64,000 nucleotides of DNA from Micromonospora lupini str. Lupac 08 (GCF_000297395.2 NZ_HF570108.1:3814575-3878574); one strand, 5' to 3'; shown: positions 1 through 8,967, numbered from the stretch's first letter. Made by a program: numbers and translations. The notes: generated by a model from the sequence alone, not told the origin.

Positions 1-187
1 CCGTGTCGAGGTCGAGGGTCACCTCGGGGTCGACGGCCGTGCCGGGGTCGAGAGACGCGCCAGGGCTGGGAGACGTGTCCGGGCGGAGAGACGCCTCGGG
101 GTGGACGGCCGCGTCGACGCGGGTGGCGTCGAGCAGCCGTTCGGTCTCGGCTCGGCCGGCGTGCCGGTCCGGCCGGTACGGGTTCAT
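1..187 (-). CDS. Hypothetical protein downstream of sigma factor (partial)
   Basis: Only the N-terminal ~62 codons lie in the window; the gene runs off the left edge. The start is the ATG at 185-187, preceded by a good Shine-Dalgarno sequence (GAGGGG, 8 bases upstream) in the 16-base gap after the sigma-factor stop, so the two are almost certainly co-transcribed. The visible part begins MNPYRPDRHAGRAETERLL and is rich in Asp, Pro, Arg and Ser. It then has repeated short D/S-P units such as SPSPGASLDPG. No membrane segment is visible. Genes in this position often encode anti-sigma factors, but nothing in the fragment proves that. Confidence 0.6.
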   Translation of the reverse strand, partial: MNPYRPDRHAGRAETERLLDATRVDAAVHPEASLRPDTSPSPGASLDPGTAVDPEVTLDLDT

Positions 188-203
188 GCGGAATCCCCTC
201 ACG

Positions 204-1061
204 TCAGCCGTCCGCCTGCTCGGCGTGCGACGTCCGCCGGGATCGGCCGGTCCGCCCGCGAGGTGGTGGGACCACCTCGGCACTTACCGACGGTGCGACG
301 CCGTCGGCGCCGAGAGCCGGCGCCGCGGTCGCGTCCTGCGCGTTCGGCGCGGACACCGCGCCCTGCACGCCGGGCGCAGGCGCAGGCCGCGTGGTCGACG
401 CATTCGGCGCAGACAGCGAGCCCTGCGCGCCGGCAGCAGGCGCAGGCCGCGTGGTCGGCGCGGACAGCGAGCCCGGCACGCCGGGCACCCGGGTCGTCAC
501 CGTGTCGTCGGGTGGTGGTGCGGTCACCGCCTGCCGGTCCAGCAGGGTGGCCAGCCGCCGCAGGCCACGGTGGGCGGCCGTCCGGACCGCTCCGGCCCGA
601 CGCCCCAACACCCGACCGGCCGACTCCGCGTCCAACCCGATCACGGCGCGCAACAGCACCGCCTCGGCCTCGCGCGGCGGCAGCGTGGCGATGAGCGCCA
701 GGGCCGCCTCGGTGCTGATCGTCTCGCCGGCCCGCTCCGCGGTGTCGCCGTCGCCGGCCAGTTCGGTGAGCGCCTGCACCGGGACCGGCAGCGACGGTCG
801 TCGACGCAGCCGGCGCAGATGGTCCATGGCCCGGTTACGGGCGATGGTGACCGTCCAGGCGCGGAACTCACCGCCGGTGAAGTGGGGCAGGTCACGGGAG
901 ATCTGCAACCAGGTCTCCGACGCCACGTCCTCGGCGTCCGCGCCGACCAGGGCGGTCAGGTAGCGCAGCAGACCCGGCTGCAGGCTGCGGTACAGGAAGC
1001 GGAAGGCGTCCTCGTCGCCGGCCTGCGCGGCGGTGACCGCCTCGGACAGCTCGGCGGTCAT
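204..1061 (-). CDS. ECF-type RNA polymerase sigma factor with Ala/Pro-rich tail
   Basis: A sigma-70 family factor of 285 aa that would direct RNA polymerase to a specific promoter set. Region 2 lies at about residues 15-90, with the DAEDVASETWLQI segment and the ARNRAMDHLRRLRRR helix. Region 4 lies at about 115-175, with TLPPREAEAVLLRAVIGL and a helix-turn-helix ending RTAAHRGLRRL. The start chosen is the ATG at 1059-1061 (MTAELSEAV); an in-frame upstream extension is low-complexity and unlike a sigma factor. The last ~110 residues are an unusual Ala/Pro/Thr-rich tail with three imperfect copies of a G-S-L-S-A-P...T-T-R-P-A-P-A unit. The gene just downstream may be its regulator. Assignment to the family is firm; the regulon is unknown. 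Confidence 0.85.
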   Translation of the reverse strand: MTAELSEAVTAAQAGDEDAFRFLYRSLQPGLLRYLTALVGADAEDVASETWLQISRDLPHFTGGEFRAWTVTIARNRAMDHLRRLRRRPSLPVPVQALTELAGDGDTAERAGETISTEAALALIATLPPREAEAVLLRAVIGLDAESAGRVLGRRAGAVRTAAHRGLRRLATLLDRQAVTAPPPDDTVTTRVPGVPGSLSAPTTRPAPAAGAQGSLSAPNASTTRPAPAPGVQGAVSAPNAQDATAAPALGADGVAPSVSAEVVPPPRGRTGRSRRTSHAEQADG

Positions 1062-1581
1062 CCGCGGCTCACGGGCCGCCCCGGGTGGCGGCCCGGTACG
1101 ACGCGCCACGCCGGCCTCGTCCGCGCGCGAACCGTCGCCCCTCCCGGCTCCCGCACTCGCACCGCCTCCACCGAATCCGCTTCGCCCCCGCGTCCGGGCC
1201 GGCCGGGGCGTCCGCGCCGGCGCGATGGCTCGCGACGCGCGGTCCGCCGGGCGGCCCCGAGCCGGGCTAACGGTAGGAGGGGACCATCGGAGCGACAAGT
1301 CGGGATCGCGTCACGGAAGAGTGACAATTATCAAGCCGTCCGACCGGCGTGGCGCCGTAACAGCTGTCGACCAGCGGACGCTCCCCTGGCCGGGACGCGG
1401 CCCGGGGCGGTTATCCGAAAAGCGTACGCCGGGATGTGTCGGGTTTTGTCACGCGCCGTCGTCGATCCGTCACACAAAGGGCCGCGTCCACAGAGGTCAG
1501 CCCGGACGGACGACCGGGTGCGACCACCCGGCGGATCAACCGCGACGCGCCGATGCCGGGCGCTCTGGGTACGGTAATGCT
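1062..1581. other. Divergent intergenic region, no gene seen
   Basis: About 520 bases between the start of the sigma factor (leftward) and the start of the kinase (rightward). The open frames crossing it are Arg/Pro-rich and lack protein-like character. It must hold the promoters of both genes. A short AT-richer patch (tgacaattatcaag, about 1321-1334) stands out, but I cannot assign it to a known element. Confidence 0.4.
1570..1575 (+). promoter_or_regulatory. Possible -10 box of a leaderless promoter
   Basis: TACGGT fits the actinobacterial TAnnnT -10 pattern. It ends six bases before the kinase GTG at 1582, so transcription could begin at or beside the start codon. No Shine-Dalgarno sequence precedes that GTG, which agrees with a leaderless mRNA. 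No convincing -35 box is visible. Confidence 0.3.
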
Positions 1582-2964
1582 GTGTTGTCATCGGAGGTCG
1601 TGCTCAGCGGGCGGTACCGCCTGGACGAACGTGTCGCCACCGGCGGCATGGGTGACGTCTGGCGTGCCTCGGACCTGGTCCTCGGCCGACAGGTCGCGGT
1701 CAAGGTCCTGCTGCCGGCGCTGGTCTCCGATCCGGACTTCATCGCCCGTTTCCGGGCCGAGGCACGGATCATGGCAGCTCTGCGGCACCCCGGCATCGTG
1801 CAGGTGTACGACTCCGGCGAGGACGACCTGCCCGACGGCGGTCGGGCGGACTACCTGGTCATGGAGTTCGTCGAGGGCGAGCCGCTGTCCAAGCGGATCG
1901 AGGCGGCCGGCCGGCTCGACGTGGCCGAGACGATGTCGATCGTGGCCCAGGCGGCGCACGCCCTGAGCGCGGCGCACCGCGGCGGCATCGTGCACCGCGA
2001 CGTCAAGCCGAGCAACCTGCTGGTCCAGGAGGACGGCACTGTCGTCCTGGTCGACTTCGGCGTCGCCCGTTCCACGAACGTGACAAGCATCACCAGCACC
2101 AACGCGGTCCCCGGCACCGCTCTCTACATGGCGCCGGAGCAGGCCGCCGGTCGTCCGGTCAGCGGCGCCACCGACATCTACGCGCTCGGCGCGGTCGCGT
2201 ACTGCTGCCTCACCGGCGGTCCGCCGTTCACCGGGGACAACCCCCTCCAGGTCGCCGTCCGACACCTGGACGACGAGCCGCCGGAGCTGCCGCACGAGAT
2301 CCCGGAGGCGGTCCGCGCCCTGGTGTCGCGGGCCCTCGCGAAGGATCCGCTGGACCGCTTCACCAGCGGCTCGGCGATGGCCGAGGCCGCCCGCACCGCG
2401 GTCACCGGCGGCGAGCCGCCGACGGCGATGGCGATGGCGGCGTCGGTCCCGCTGCGCGAGGCCGGACCGGGGACCCGCACCGACGTGCCGGCCGGCGCGG
2501 CGGTGGCGAACACGACGGACGGCGGGCGTCAGCGACGCCGCGGGCCACTTGTCGGCGCGGCGGCCGCGATGCTTGTCGCCCTGATCGGCCTGGCGGCGGC
2601 ACTGGGCGCGGCGCGCAACACCGGCGACGACGAGCCGGCCGTCAACCTGCCGACGACCTCCGCGACGCAGGGGCCGACCGAGCAGGCGGAGCTGCCGGCG
2701 GCGAACGAGCAGGTCACCGACGACCCGCAGCGCCCGAACCGGCCGACCGCTCCGGGCCCCACCGCGTCGGCGTCGGCCACCGCCACGCCGAGCGTGCAGC
2801 CCTCCCAGTCGTCCAGCCCGCCGTCGGCGTCGCCGAGCGCCACCACCGCGCCGCCGCCCAGCGACCCGCCGAAGTCCGACCCGCCGAAGACCGACCCGCC
2901 CCCGAGCGATCCGCCCCCCACGACAGCGCCGCCGACGGTCCCCGAGGACCCGGTGGGCGGCTGA
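1582..2964 (+). CDS. Membrane-anchored Ser/Thr protein kinase (PknB-like)
   Basis: A 460-aa eukaryotic-type kinase that phosphorylates Ser/Thr of target proteins. The catalytic domain fills about residues 8-270: Gly loop VATGGMGDVW, ATP-binding Lys in VAVKVLL, catalytic HRD in IVHRDVKPSNLL, DFG in LVDFGVARS and the GTALYMAPEQ activation-end motif. One transmembrane helix follows at about 322-344. The remaining ~115 residues are a Pro/Ser/Thr-rich extracellular tail ending in repeated S/K-D-P-P units. There are no PASTA repeats, so it is not classical PknB. The GTG at 1582 (VLSSEVVLSGRYRLDERV) is chosen because it gives the usual short N-terminus. It stands alone. Confidence 0.88.
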   Translation: MLSSEVVLSGRYRLDERVATGGMGDVWRASDLVLGRQVAVKVLLPALVSDPDFIARFRAEARIMAALRHPGIVQVYDSGEDDLPDGGRADYLVMEFVEGEPLSKRIEAAGRLDVAETMSIVAQAAHALSAAHRGGIVHRDVKPSNLLVQEDGTVVLVDFGVARSTNVTSITSTNAVPGTALYMAPEQAAGRPVSGATDIYALGAVAYCCLTGGPPFTGDNPLQVAVRHLDDEPPELPHEIPEAVRALVSRALAKDPLDRFTSGSAMAEAARTAVTGGEPPTAMAMAASVPLREAGPGTRTDVPAGAAVANTTDGGRQRRRGPLVGAAAAMLVALIGLAAALGAARNTGDDEPAVNLPTTSATQGPTEQAELPAANEQVTDDPQRPNRPTAPGPTASASATATPSVQPSQSSSPPSASPSATTAPPPSDPPKSDPPKTDPPPSDPPPTTAPPTVPEDPVGG

Positions 2965-3068
2965 CCCGTCGGCCCCACCAGCACCGATATCCCCAAAACG
3001 GACTTACGCCGCCGAAGACCCCTCTAGGCTCTCAGCAGGTCATTTCACCATCTGCCGCAGGAGCCCGG

Positions 3069-4331
3069 GTGAGCGCTGAGAAGCTGGTCGTGATCGGTCA
3101 GGGGTACGTCGGACTGCCGCTGGCCATGCGTGCCGTCGAGGCGGGCCTGGACGTCGTCGGCCTGGACGTCGACGCCGACCGGGTGAAGCGGCTCGCGTCC
3201 GGTGAGTCCTTCGTGGAGGACATCCCCACCGACCGGCTGGGCCGCGCGCTGGGCAGCGGTCGCTACCGCCCCAGCACGGAGTACACCGACGCCGAGGGTT
3301 TCGACATCTGCGTCATCACCGTGCCCACCCCGCTGCGCGACGGCACTCCGGACCTGAGCTTCGTCGAGCAGGCAGGCGTCGGCATCGGACCGTACGTGCG
3401 GCCGGACTGCACGGTCATCCTGGAGTCGACCACCTATCCGGGCACCACCGAGGAGCTGCTCCGACCGCTGCTGGAGTCGGCGAGCGGGCTGACCAGCCCC
3501 GGCGACTTCCACCTCGGCTACAGCCCGGAGCGGATCGACCCGGGCAACCCGACCTGGCGACTGGAGAACACCCCGAAGGTGGTGTCCGGTGTCGACTCGG
3601 TGTCACTGGCCCGGGTGCAGGGGTTCTACCAGCGCCTCGTGGAGCGCACCGTCGCGGTGGACTCCACGAGGGTCGCCGAGCTGACCAAGCTGATCGAGAA
3701 CACGTTCCGCCAGGTCAACATCGCGCTGATCAACGAGCTGACGATGCTCTCGCACCACCTGGACATCGACGTCTGGCAGGCGATCGACGCCGCCGAGACC
3801 AAGCCGTTCGGGTTCCTGCCGTTCCGGCCCGGCCCCGGCGTCGGCGGGCACTGCCTGCCGATCGACCCGTGCTACCTGTCCTGGCAGGTCAAACGACGGC
3901 TCGGCCGGCAGTTCCGGTTCATCGAGCTGGCCAACGACATCAACCACGAGATGCCCGAGCACGTGGCGCAGCGGATCATGGCGGGCCTGAACCGGGCCGG
4001 CCGGGCCGTGAGCGGCGCCCGACTGCTGCTGCTCGGGCTCGCGTACAAGAAGAACACCGGCGACATGCGGGACTCCCCCGCCGTCGACGTGGCCCGCCGT
4101 CTGCAGGCCCTCGGCGCCGAGGTCCACGCGGTCGAGCCGTACGCGGAGGCCCACCAGATTCCCGCCGGGGTCACCGTCGTCGGGCTCACCGAGCGGGAGG
4201 TCCGCGCCGCGGACGCGGTGGTGGTGGTCACCGACCACGACAGCTTCGACTACGACCTGGTGGTCCGGCACGCCCGCTACGTGTTCGACACCCGCAACCG
4301 GTGCGTCGGGGAGATGGTGGAGACCCTCTAG
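3069..4331 (+). CDS. Nucleotide-sugar dehydrogenase (UDP-sugar 6-dehydrogenase family)
   Basis: A 420-aa NAD-dependent enzyme of the UDP-glucose / UDP-N-acetyl-hexosamine 6-dehydrogenase family. It oxidises C6 of a nucleotide sugar to the uronate, supplying acidic sugars for surface or secondary-metabolite polysaccharides. The N-terminal Rossmann motif GQGYVGLPLA is at residues 10-19. The catalytic Cys is at about 262 in GPGVGGHCLPIDPCYLSW. The C-terminal UDP-binding domain carries LGLAYKKNTGDMRDSPA. Spacing and motifs resemble the WecC/WbpA (UDP-HexNAc dehydrogenase) branch more than UGDH, but the substrate cannot be fixed. GTG start with CAGGAG six bases upstream. The gene stands alone; a strong hairpin follows. 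Confidence 0.88.
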   Translation: MSAEKLVVIGQGYVGLPLAMRAVEAGLDVVGLDVDADRVKRLASGESFVEDIPTDRLGRALGSGRYRPSTEYTDAEGFDICVITVPTPLRDGTPDLSFVEQAGVGIGPYVRPDCTVILESTTYPGTTEELLRPLLESASGLTSPGDFHLGYSPERIDPGNPTWRLENTPKVVSGVDSVSLARVQGFYQRLVERTVAVDSTRVAELTKLIENTFRQVNIALINELTMLSHHLDIDVWQAIDAAETKPFGFLPFRPGPGVGGHCLPIDPCYLSWQVKRRLGRQFRFIELANDINHEMPEHVAQRIMAGLNRAGRAVSGARLLLLGLAYKKNTGDMRDSPAVDVARRLQALGAEVHAVEPYAEAHQIPAGVTVVGLTEREVRAADAVVVVTDHDSFDYDLVVRHARYVFDTRNRCVGEMVETL

Positions 4332-4344
4332 ACCCGGCACCGCT

Positions 4345-4382
4345 GGCCGGTCCCGCCGCCGGGGTAGACGGCGGGACCGGCC
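4345..4382. terminator. Bidirectional hairpin terminator
   Basis: Perfect 14-base arms (4345-4358 and 4369-4382) around a 10-base loop, between the convergent dehydrogenase and permease genes. There is no T tract, as is usual in high-GC actinobacteria. Confidence 0.7.
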
Positions 4383-4422
4383 GGCGATGTCCGTCCGGAG
4401 GCCGGCGGCCCGGGACGGGCGG

Positions 4423-6909
4423 TCACTGGTCGGCGAGCGCCTCGACGACGGGCCGCGACAGGGCCCGGCGGGCCGGCAGCACCGAGGCGACCAGGGCGGC
4501 CAGCACGGCCACGCCGAGGATCAGCCCGAGCTGGCCGAGCGGCAGCACCACGTGGAAGTCCCCACCGAGGCGGGCCAGCAGGGCCATCGCGGCGGCGCTG
4601 ACGCCGGTGCCCAACCCGATGCCGAGCACCGCGCCGACGAGCGCCATCAGGATCGCCTCCACGGCGAGCATGGCCCGCATCCGTGCCCGGGTCAGACCGA
4701 CCGCCCGCAGCACCGCGTTCTCCCTCGTGCGCTCGACCACCGACAGGCTCAGCGTGTTCGCCACGCCGACCAGGGCGATCACGACGGCCAGACCGAGCAG
4801 CGCGGTGACGAAGGCCAGCAGCATGTCGACGGTGCCGGTGAGCATCTTCTTGTACGCGCCCTGATCCATCAGGTTCACCGTCGGATAGCGGGCCAGCACG
4901 GCCTCGATCGCGGCACGGGCCTGGTCGGCGCTGACGCCGCCGGCGGGGTCGATCTCGGCCAGGAAGCCCCGCTCACGGGGAAAGAGCGCGGCGAAGTCCG
5001 CGTCGTCCAGGTCGATGACGTGCCCCTCGGGCGCCGAGCTGCCGACCATCGCCCGCGCGTCGTCGGCGACGACAGCCGCCACCCGGAACTGCCGCCCCGC
5101 GATGGTGACCGGGGCGCCGACCTGCCAGCCGCGCGCCCGCGCCAGTTCCCGGTGCACCAGGACCTGCCCCGGCCCGAGCCGCCCGACGTCGCCGGCCAGC
5201 ACCCCGGTCAGCGTCCGACCGACAAGCGCCGGGTGGGCGGCCCGGACCTCGATGTCGCCGGTGACGATGCTGCGCTGCTCGTGCACCACACCCAGCTCGG
5301 GCCGCGCGGCCAGTTCCCCGGCGAGCGCCGCGGGCAGGTTCTGACCGATGCCGCTGACCACGAAGTCGGTCCCGATCTCGGCGTCCACACTGCGTTCGAT
5401 GCCGTCCTTGGTGCTGCGCGCGCCGACCACGAACGCCGACACCAGTCCGATCCCGATCACCAGAGCGGTAGCCGTGGCGGCGATCCGGCGCGGATTGCGG
5501 ACCGCGTTGGCGACCGCCAGGCCCACCGTCATTCCGAACAGCCGGCGGGCCGGCCACCCGATCACCCGGAGCAGCGCCGGAACGAGCACCGGCCCGAACA
5601 GCACGATCCCGAAGAACGCCAGCACGCCGCCGACGGCCACGAGCAGCACCTGACCGGCGCTGGCCGCGCCGGCGAGGGCCGCGACGCCGGTGCCGAGCAC
5701 CACCGCGCCGAAGATCAGGCGCAGCCGCCCGGCGCCCCGACTGGGCTGCACCGCCGCGTCGGTGAGCGCCGCCACCGGGGCGACCCGGGTCCCCCGCCAG
5801 GCCGGCAGCAGGGCGGACGCCACGGTGAGCGCGGTACCGACAAGCAGGCTGGTCAGCACGGTCGAGCCGGCGACGGTCAGCCCACCGGCGAACGGCACGT
5901 CAAGCCGGGACATCAGCAGCCGCATGCCGCCGGCGAGGGCCACCCCGAGCAGCACCCCCAGCACGGAGGCGACGAACCCGACAAGCGCGGACTCCAGCAG
6001 GGCGGCCCGGAAGACCTGCCCCCGGGTGGCGCCCACCAGGCGCAGCAGCGCGGTCCGTCGGGTGCGCTGCGCCAGCACGATCGCGAAGGTGTTGGCGATC
6101 ACGAAGCCGGCGACCACCACCGCGACCCCGACGAAGATGAGCAGCAGCATCATGAACTGGTTCAGGTCGCGGACCGCGTCGTCGACGGCCTCGTCGAGGA
6201 TCTGCTGACGGCCCTTCACGGTGGCGCCGGCGCCACCGACGGCCGCGTCCAGCCGGTCGGCCAGCACCGTCGCGGAGGTGCCCGGCCGGGCCGCCACCAT
6301 GATGCGGCCGTACCCGCGCATGCCGGTGACCGCGAGGGCGTCCGGTCCGACCAGGCCGATGAACGGCCCGCCGATGTCGCGGACGGTGCCGGCCACGTCG
6401 ACGGTGCCGACCAGGGTGTACGGGCGGGCCGCGCCGCCGGTGCCGCCGATCTGGACCGGGGCGCCGAGGGTGAAGCCCTCCTTGTCCACAGTGGGCGCGT
6501 CGAGCACGACCTCGCCCGCGCGGTCGGGCAGGTGGCCGGACACCACGTCGTACGAGCGCAAAGCCGTTTCGGTGGGGATGGCGGCGAGCACCGCGTAGCC
6601 GAGCACCGGCCGGCCGTCGGCGCCGAGAAGTCCGCCGGTGGCGGTCAGCTCCCCGGCCGCGGCGGCCACGCCGTCGACGGCGCGGACCCGGTCGACCAGG
6701 CTCGCCGGCAGCGCCTTGTCGCCGCCGGGGTAGACGCCGAGGTCGGTGTGCCTGTCGAAGGTGCCGGCCCGGTCGTACGCGCCGGCGCGCATCCCGTCGA
6801 CGAAGATCAGGGTGCCGGCGATGAACGCGACGCCGAGCACGACGGCCAGCGCGGAGAGCAGCATGCGCAGCGCCTCGGCGCGCAGCGAGCGCAGGGTCAA
6901 TCGGATCAT
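4423..6909 (-). CDS. ABC transporter permease, duplicated FtsX/MacB type
   Basis: An 828-aa integral membrane protein with two FtsX-type halves. The N-terminus begins MIRLTLRSLRAEALRMLLSA, giving the first transmembrane helix. A MacB-like periplasmic region occupies about 50-250. A helix bundle follows at about 250-460, then a second extracytoplasmic domain to about 680 and three closing helices. Such proteins pair with a cytoplasmic ATPase and mediate mechanotransduction or lipoprotein/peptide export across the envelope rather than classical uptake. No ATPase gene is adjacent on either side, which is unusual. The gene lies downstream of a histidine kinase/regulator pair on the same strand, separated by a perfect palindrome that may be that regulator's binding site. 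Confidence 0.85.
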   Translation of the reverse strand: MIRLTLRSLRAEALRMLLSALAVVLGVAFIAGTLIFVDGMRAGAYDRAGTFDRHTDLGVYPGGDKALPASLVDRVRAVDGVAAAAGELTATGGLLGADGRPVLGYAVLAAIPTETALRSYDVVSGHLPDRAGEVVLDAPTVDKEGFTLGAPVQIGGTGGAARPYTLVGTVDVAGTVRDIGGPFIGLVGPDALAVTGMRGYGRIMVAARPGTSATVLADRLDAAVGGAGATVKGRQQILDEAVDDAVRDLNQFMMLLLIFVGVAVVVAGFVIANTFAIVLAQRTRRTALLRLVGATRGQVFRAALLESALVGFVASVLGVLLGVALAGGMRLLMSRLDVPFAGGLTVAGSTVLTSLLVGTALTVASALLPAWRGTRVAPVAALTDAAVQPSRGAGRLRLIFGAVVLGTGVAALAGAASAGQVLLVAVGGVLAFFGIVLFGPVLVPALLRVIGWPARRLFGMTVGLAVANAVRNPRRIAATATALVIGIGLVSAFVVGARSTKDGIERSVDAEIGTDFVVSGIGQNLPAALAGELAARPELGVVHEQRSIVTGDIEVRAAHPALVGRTLTGVLAGDVGRLGPGQVLVHRELARARGWQVGAPVTIAGRQFRVAAVVADDARAMVGSSAPEGHVIDLDDADFAALFPRERGFLAEIDPAGGVSADQARAAIEAVLARYPTVNLMDQGAYKKMLTGTVDMLLAFVTALLGLAVVIALVGVANTLSLSVVERTRENAVLRAVGLTRARMRAMLAVEAILMALVGAVLGIGLGTGVSAAAMALLARLGGDFHVVLPLGQLGLILGVAVLAALVASVLPARRALSRPVVEALADQ

Positions 6910-7029
6910 GTGCGGGCTCCCGGTGCAGGCGCGGATCGGACCCCTCCGACGCTATGGCCGGTCCACCGGGATTGATCTCCACCTGCGCGCTCGACACATG
7001 TACGACCCAGGTAGCGCCAGCTCCGTCGG

Positions 7030-7051
7030 CCGTACGACCCGGGTCGTACGG
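7030..7051. promoter_or_regulatory. Perfect 22-base palindrome, candidate regulator operator
   Basis: CCGTACGACCC and its exact complement meet at a central CCCGGG. A matching half-site (GTACGACCCAGG) recurs at about 7000-7011. It lies between the response-regulator stop and the permease start, both leftward. Either the NarL-type regulator binds here to control the permease, or it is a terminator for the two-component operon. The repeated half-site favours the operator. Confidence 0.5.
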
Positions 7052-7056
7052 GCGGG

Positions 7057-7722
7057 TCACCGGCCGGGTGTGACCAGGCCGCTCTCGTACGCCAGCACGA
7101 CCGCCTGGACCCGGTCGCGCAGGTGCAGCTTCGCCAGGATCCGCCCGACGTGGGTCTTCACCGTGGCCTCGGCCACGTGCACCTTGGCGGCGATCTCGGC
7201 GTTGGACAGGCCCTGCGCGACGAGCAGCAGCACCTCCCGCTCCCGCTCGGTGAGCTGGGCCAGCCGGGGGTCGGCGGTCGGGCCGGCGCCGAGTTGACCG
7301 GCGAAGCGGTCCAGCAGTCGTCGCGTGATCGACGGGGCGACCACCGAGTCGCCGGCCGCCACCACCCGGATCGCGTCCAGCAGCTCCTCCGGCGGCACGT
7401 TCTTGAGCAGGAAGCCGCTGGCCCCGGCCTGGAGCGCGGCGAACGCGTCCGCCTCGGTGTCGAAGGTGGTCAGCACCAGCACCCGGGGCGGGCCGGCGGG
7501 CCGGTCGGCGCAGAGCCGGCGGGTCGCCTCCACCCCGTCCATCGTCGGCATCCGGATGTCCATCACCACCACGTCGGCCTCGGTGCGGGCCAGCACCCGC
7601 AGGGCGTCCGCGCCGTCGATGGCCTCCCCGACCACCTCCAGGTCGGGCTGCGAGCTCAGCACCATCCGGAAACCGGCGCGCACCAGCGCCTGGTCGTCCA
7701 CGATCACCACCCGGACCGTCAT
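7057..7722 (-). CDS. NarL/LuxR-type response regulator
   Basis: A 221-aa two-component regulator. The receiver domain is at about residues 3-120, with acidic pocket VDDQALVRAG, phospho-acceptor Asp in VVVMDIRMPTMDG, Thr in VLVLTTFD and Lys in FLLKNVPPEEL. The LuxR helix-turn-helix is at about 150-215 (LTEREREVLLLVAQGLSNAEIA). Start ATG at 7720-7722, with a near-perfect Shine-Dalgarno GGAGGTGATC. It overlaps the upstream kinase stop by 4 bases (ATGA), so the pair is translationally coupled. Its likely target is the downstream permease promoter. Confidence 0.93.
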   Translation of the reverse strand: MTVRVVIVDDQALVRAGFRMVLSSQPDLEVVGEAIDGADALRVLARTEADVVVMDIRMPTMDGVEATRRLCADRPAGPPRVLVLTTFDTEADAFAALQAGASGFLLKNVPPEELLDAIRVVAAGDSVVAPSITRRLLDRFAGQLGAGPTADPRLAQLTEREREVLLLVAQGLSNAEIAAKVHVAEATVKTHVGRILAKLHLRDRVQAVVLAYESGLVTPGR

Positions 7723-8924
7723 GCCGCGATCACCTCCGTTGCGGGTTCCGACGGTAGCGGTAGCCGGACCTCGACCTGCCAACCCCCGGTCGGCTGAGCG
7801 CCGGCGGTGAGGCTGCCGTCGTACACCGCCACCCGCTCGCGCATGCCGAGCAGACCGTGACCGCCGGGCGGCGCCGGGCTGACCGCCGGGCGGCCCCGGC
7901 CGTCGTCGACGACCCGGACCACGACGGCGTCGGCGGTGTGGGTCAGGGTGACGTCGACGGCGGCCCCGACGCCCGCGTGTTTGAGCGCGTTGGTGAGCGC
8001 CTCCTGCACGACGCGGTAGACGGTCAGTTCCAGCCCGGGTGGCAGGGTCGGCGGCGCACCGGTGGCGGCGTCGTGGATGCGCAGCCCGGCGTCGCGGAAG
8101 CGGGCCAGCAGGTCGGGCAGCTCGGCCAGGGCCAGCCGGCGGTGCTCCGGGTCGGCGGCCACCACGGACCCGGCGGAGGGGCCGGCGTCACGCAGGACGC
8201 CTACCAGTCGGCGCATCTCCTCCAGGGCCGCGCGGCCGGTCTCGGCGACCACCTTCACGGCCGTGCGGGCCTGCTCGGGGTCGCGGTCGAACATGAACCG
8301 CGCCCCGTCCGCCTGGACGATCATCACCGCCATGCTGTGCGCCACCACGTCGTGCAGCTCCCGGGCGATGCGGGTGCGCTCCTCGGCGACGGCGGCCCGG
8401 GACTCGGCCTCCCGCTCGCGCTCCAGGGTGGTGGCGCGTTCCTCGAGGCTGAGCACGTAGAGGCGGCGGGTCCGGACGTTCAGCGCGACGAGCCAGACCG
8501 CGCCGGTGACAAGCGCGTACCACAGAGCGGTCGCCCACCAGGCGCCGACGCCCGGGGTCTGTACGGCGGCGAGCAGCACGCCCACGGCGGCGACCGCGCC
8601 GGCGAGCACACCGTCGCGCAGGCGTTTCCCGTACTTGACGACGCTGTAGAGCGCGATGAGGACCGCGACGTCGTAGGGGAGCGGGCCCCACCGGGCGATC
8701 ACCTGGACCAGGGCGAGCGCCGCGACGACGACCGTCACCGCGCTCGGGTGGGTGCGGCGGAACAGCAGCGCCACCGCCATTCCTGCGCCGACACCTGTGG
8801 AAGCCCAGCCACCCGGCTGGTTCACCGCCGCGGTGAGGCTGAAGAGCACGACCACGCCGGCGACGGCCACGTCGAAGGCGACGCCGCGCAGGGGGCGGCC
8901 GAACAGCGTGCGTCTCACGGTCAC
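7719..8924 (-). CDS. Sensor histidine kinase (HisKA_3, NarL-type partner)
   Basis: A 401-aa membrane kinase. About five N-terminal transmembrane helices span residues ~15-150, with little extracellular sequence. A coiled region (LEEREREAESRAAVAEERTR) leads into the HisKA_3 helix with the phospho-accepting His in IARELHDVVAHSMAVM. The ATPase domain shows N box ALTNALKHAG, G1 VVDDGRGRP and G2 GHGLLGMRERV. GTG start at 8922-8924. It is co-transcribed and coupled with the regulator downstream. The short loops suggest it senses a membrane signal such as an envelope-active compound. Confidence 0.92.
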   Translation of the reverse strand: MTVRRTLFGRPLRGVAFDVAVAGVVVLFSLTAAVNQPGGWASTGVGAGMAVALLFRRTHPSAVTVVVAALALVQVIARWGPLPYDVAVLIALYSVVKYGKRLRDGVLAGAVAAVGVLLAAVQTPGVGAWWATALWYALVTGAVWLVALNVRTRRLYVLSLEERATTLEREREAESRAAVAEERTRIARELHDVVAHSMAVMIVQADGARFMFDRDPEQARTAVKVVAETGRAALEEMRRLVGVLRDAGPSAGSVVAADPEHRRLALAELPDLLARFRDAGLRIHDAATGAPPTLPPGLELTVYRVVQEALTNALKHAGVGAAVDVTLTHTADAVVVRVVDDGRGRPAVSPAPPGGHGLLGMRERVAVYDGSLTAGAQPTGGWQVEVRLPLPSEPATEVIAA

Positions 8925-8967
8925 CCAGCGTACGTGTCGTGGCTGGTGGCGGCCGGCAGCCGGTCGG

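Noticed and set aside
4387..6975. Very long open frame on the plus strand opposite the permease gene
   Set aside because: It reads as His/Gln/Gly/Arg-rich low-complexity sequence. The minus-strand frame has clear transmembrane helices and FtsX features, so this is a high-GC antisense shadow.
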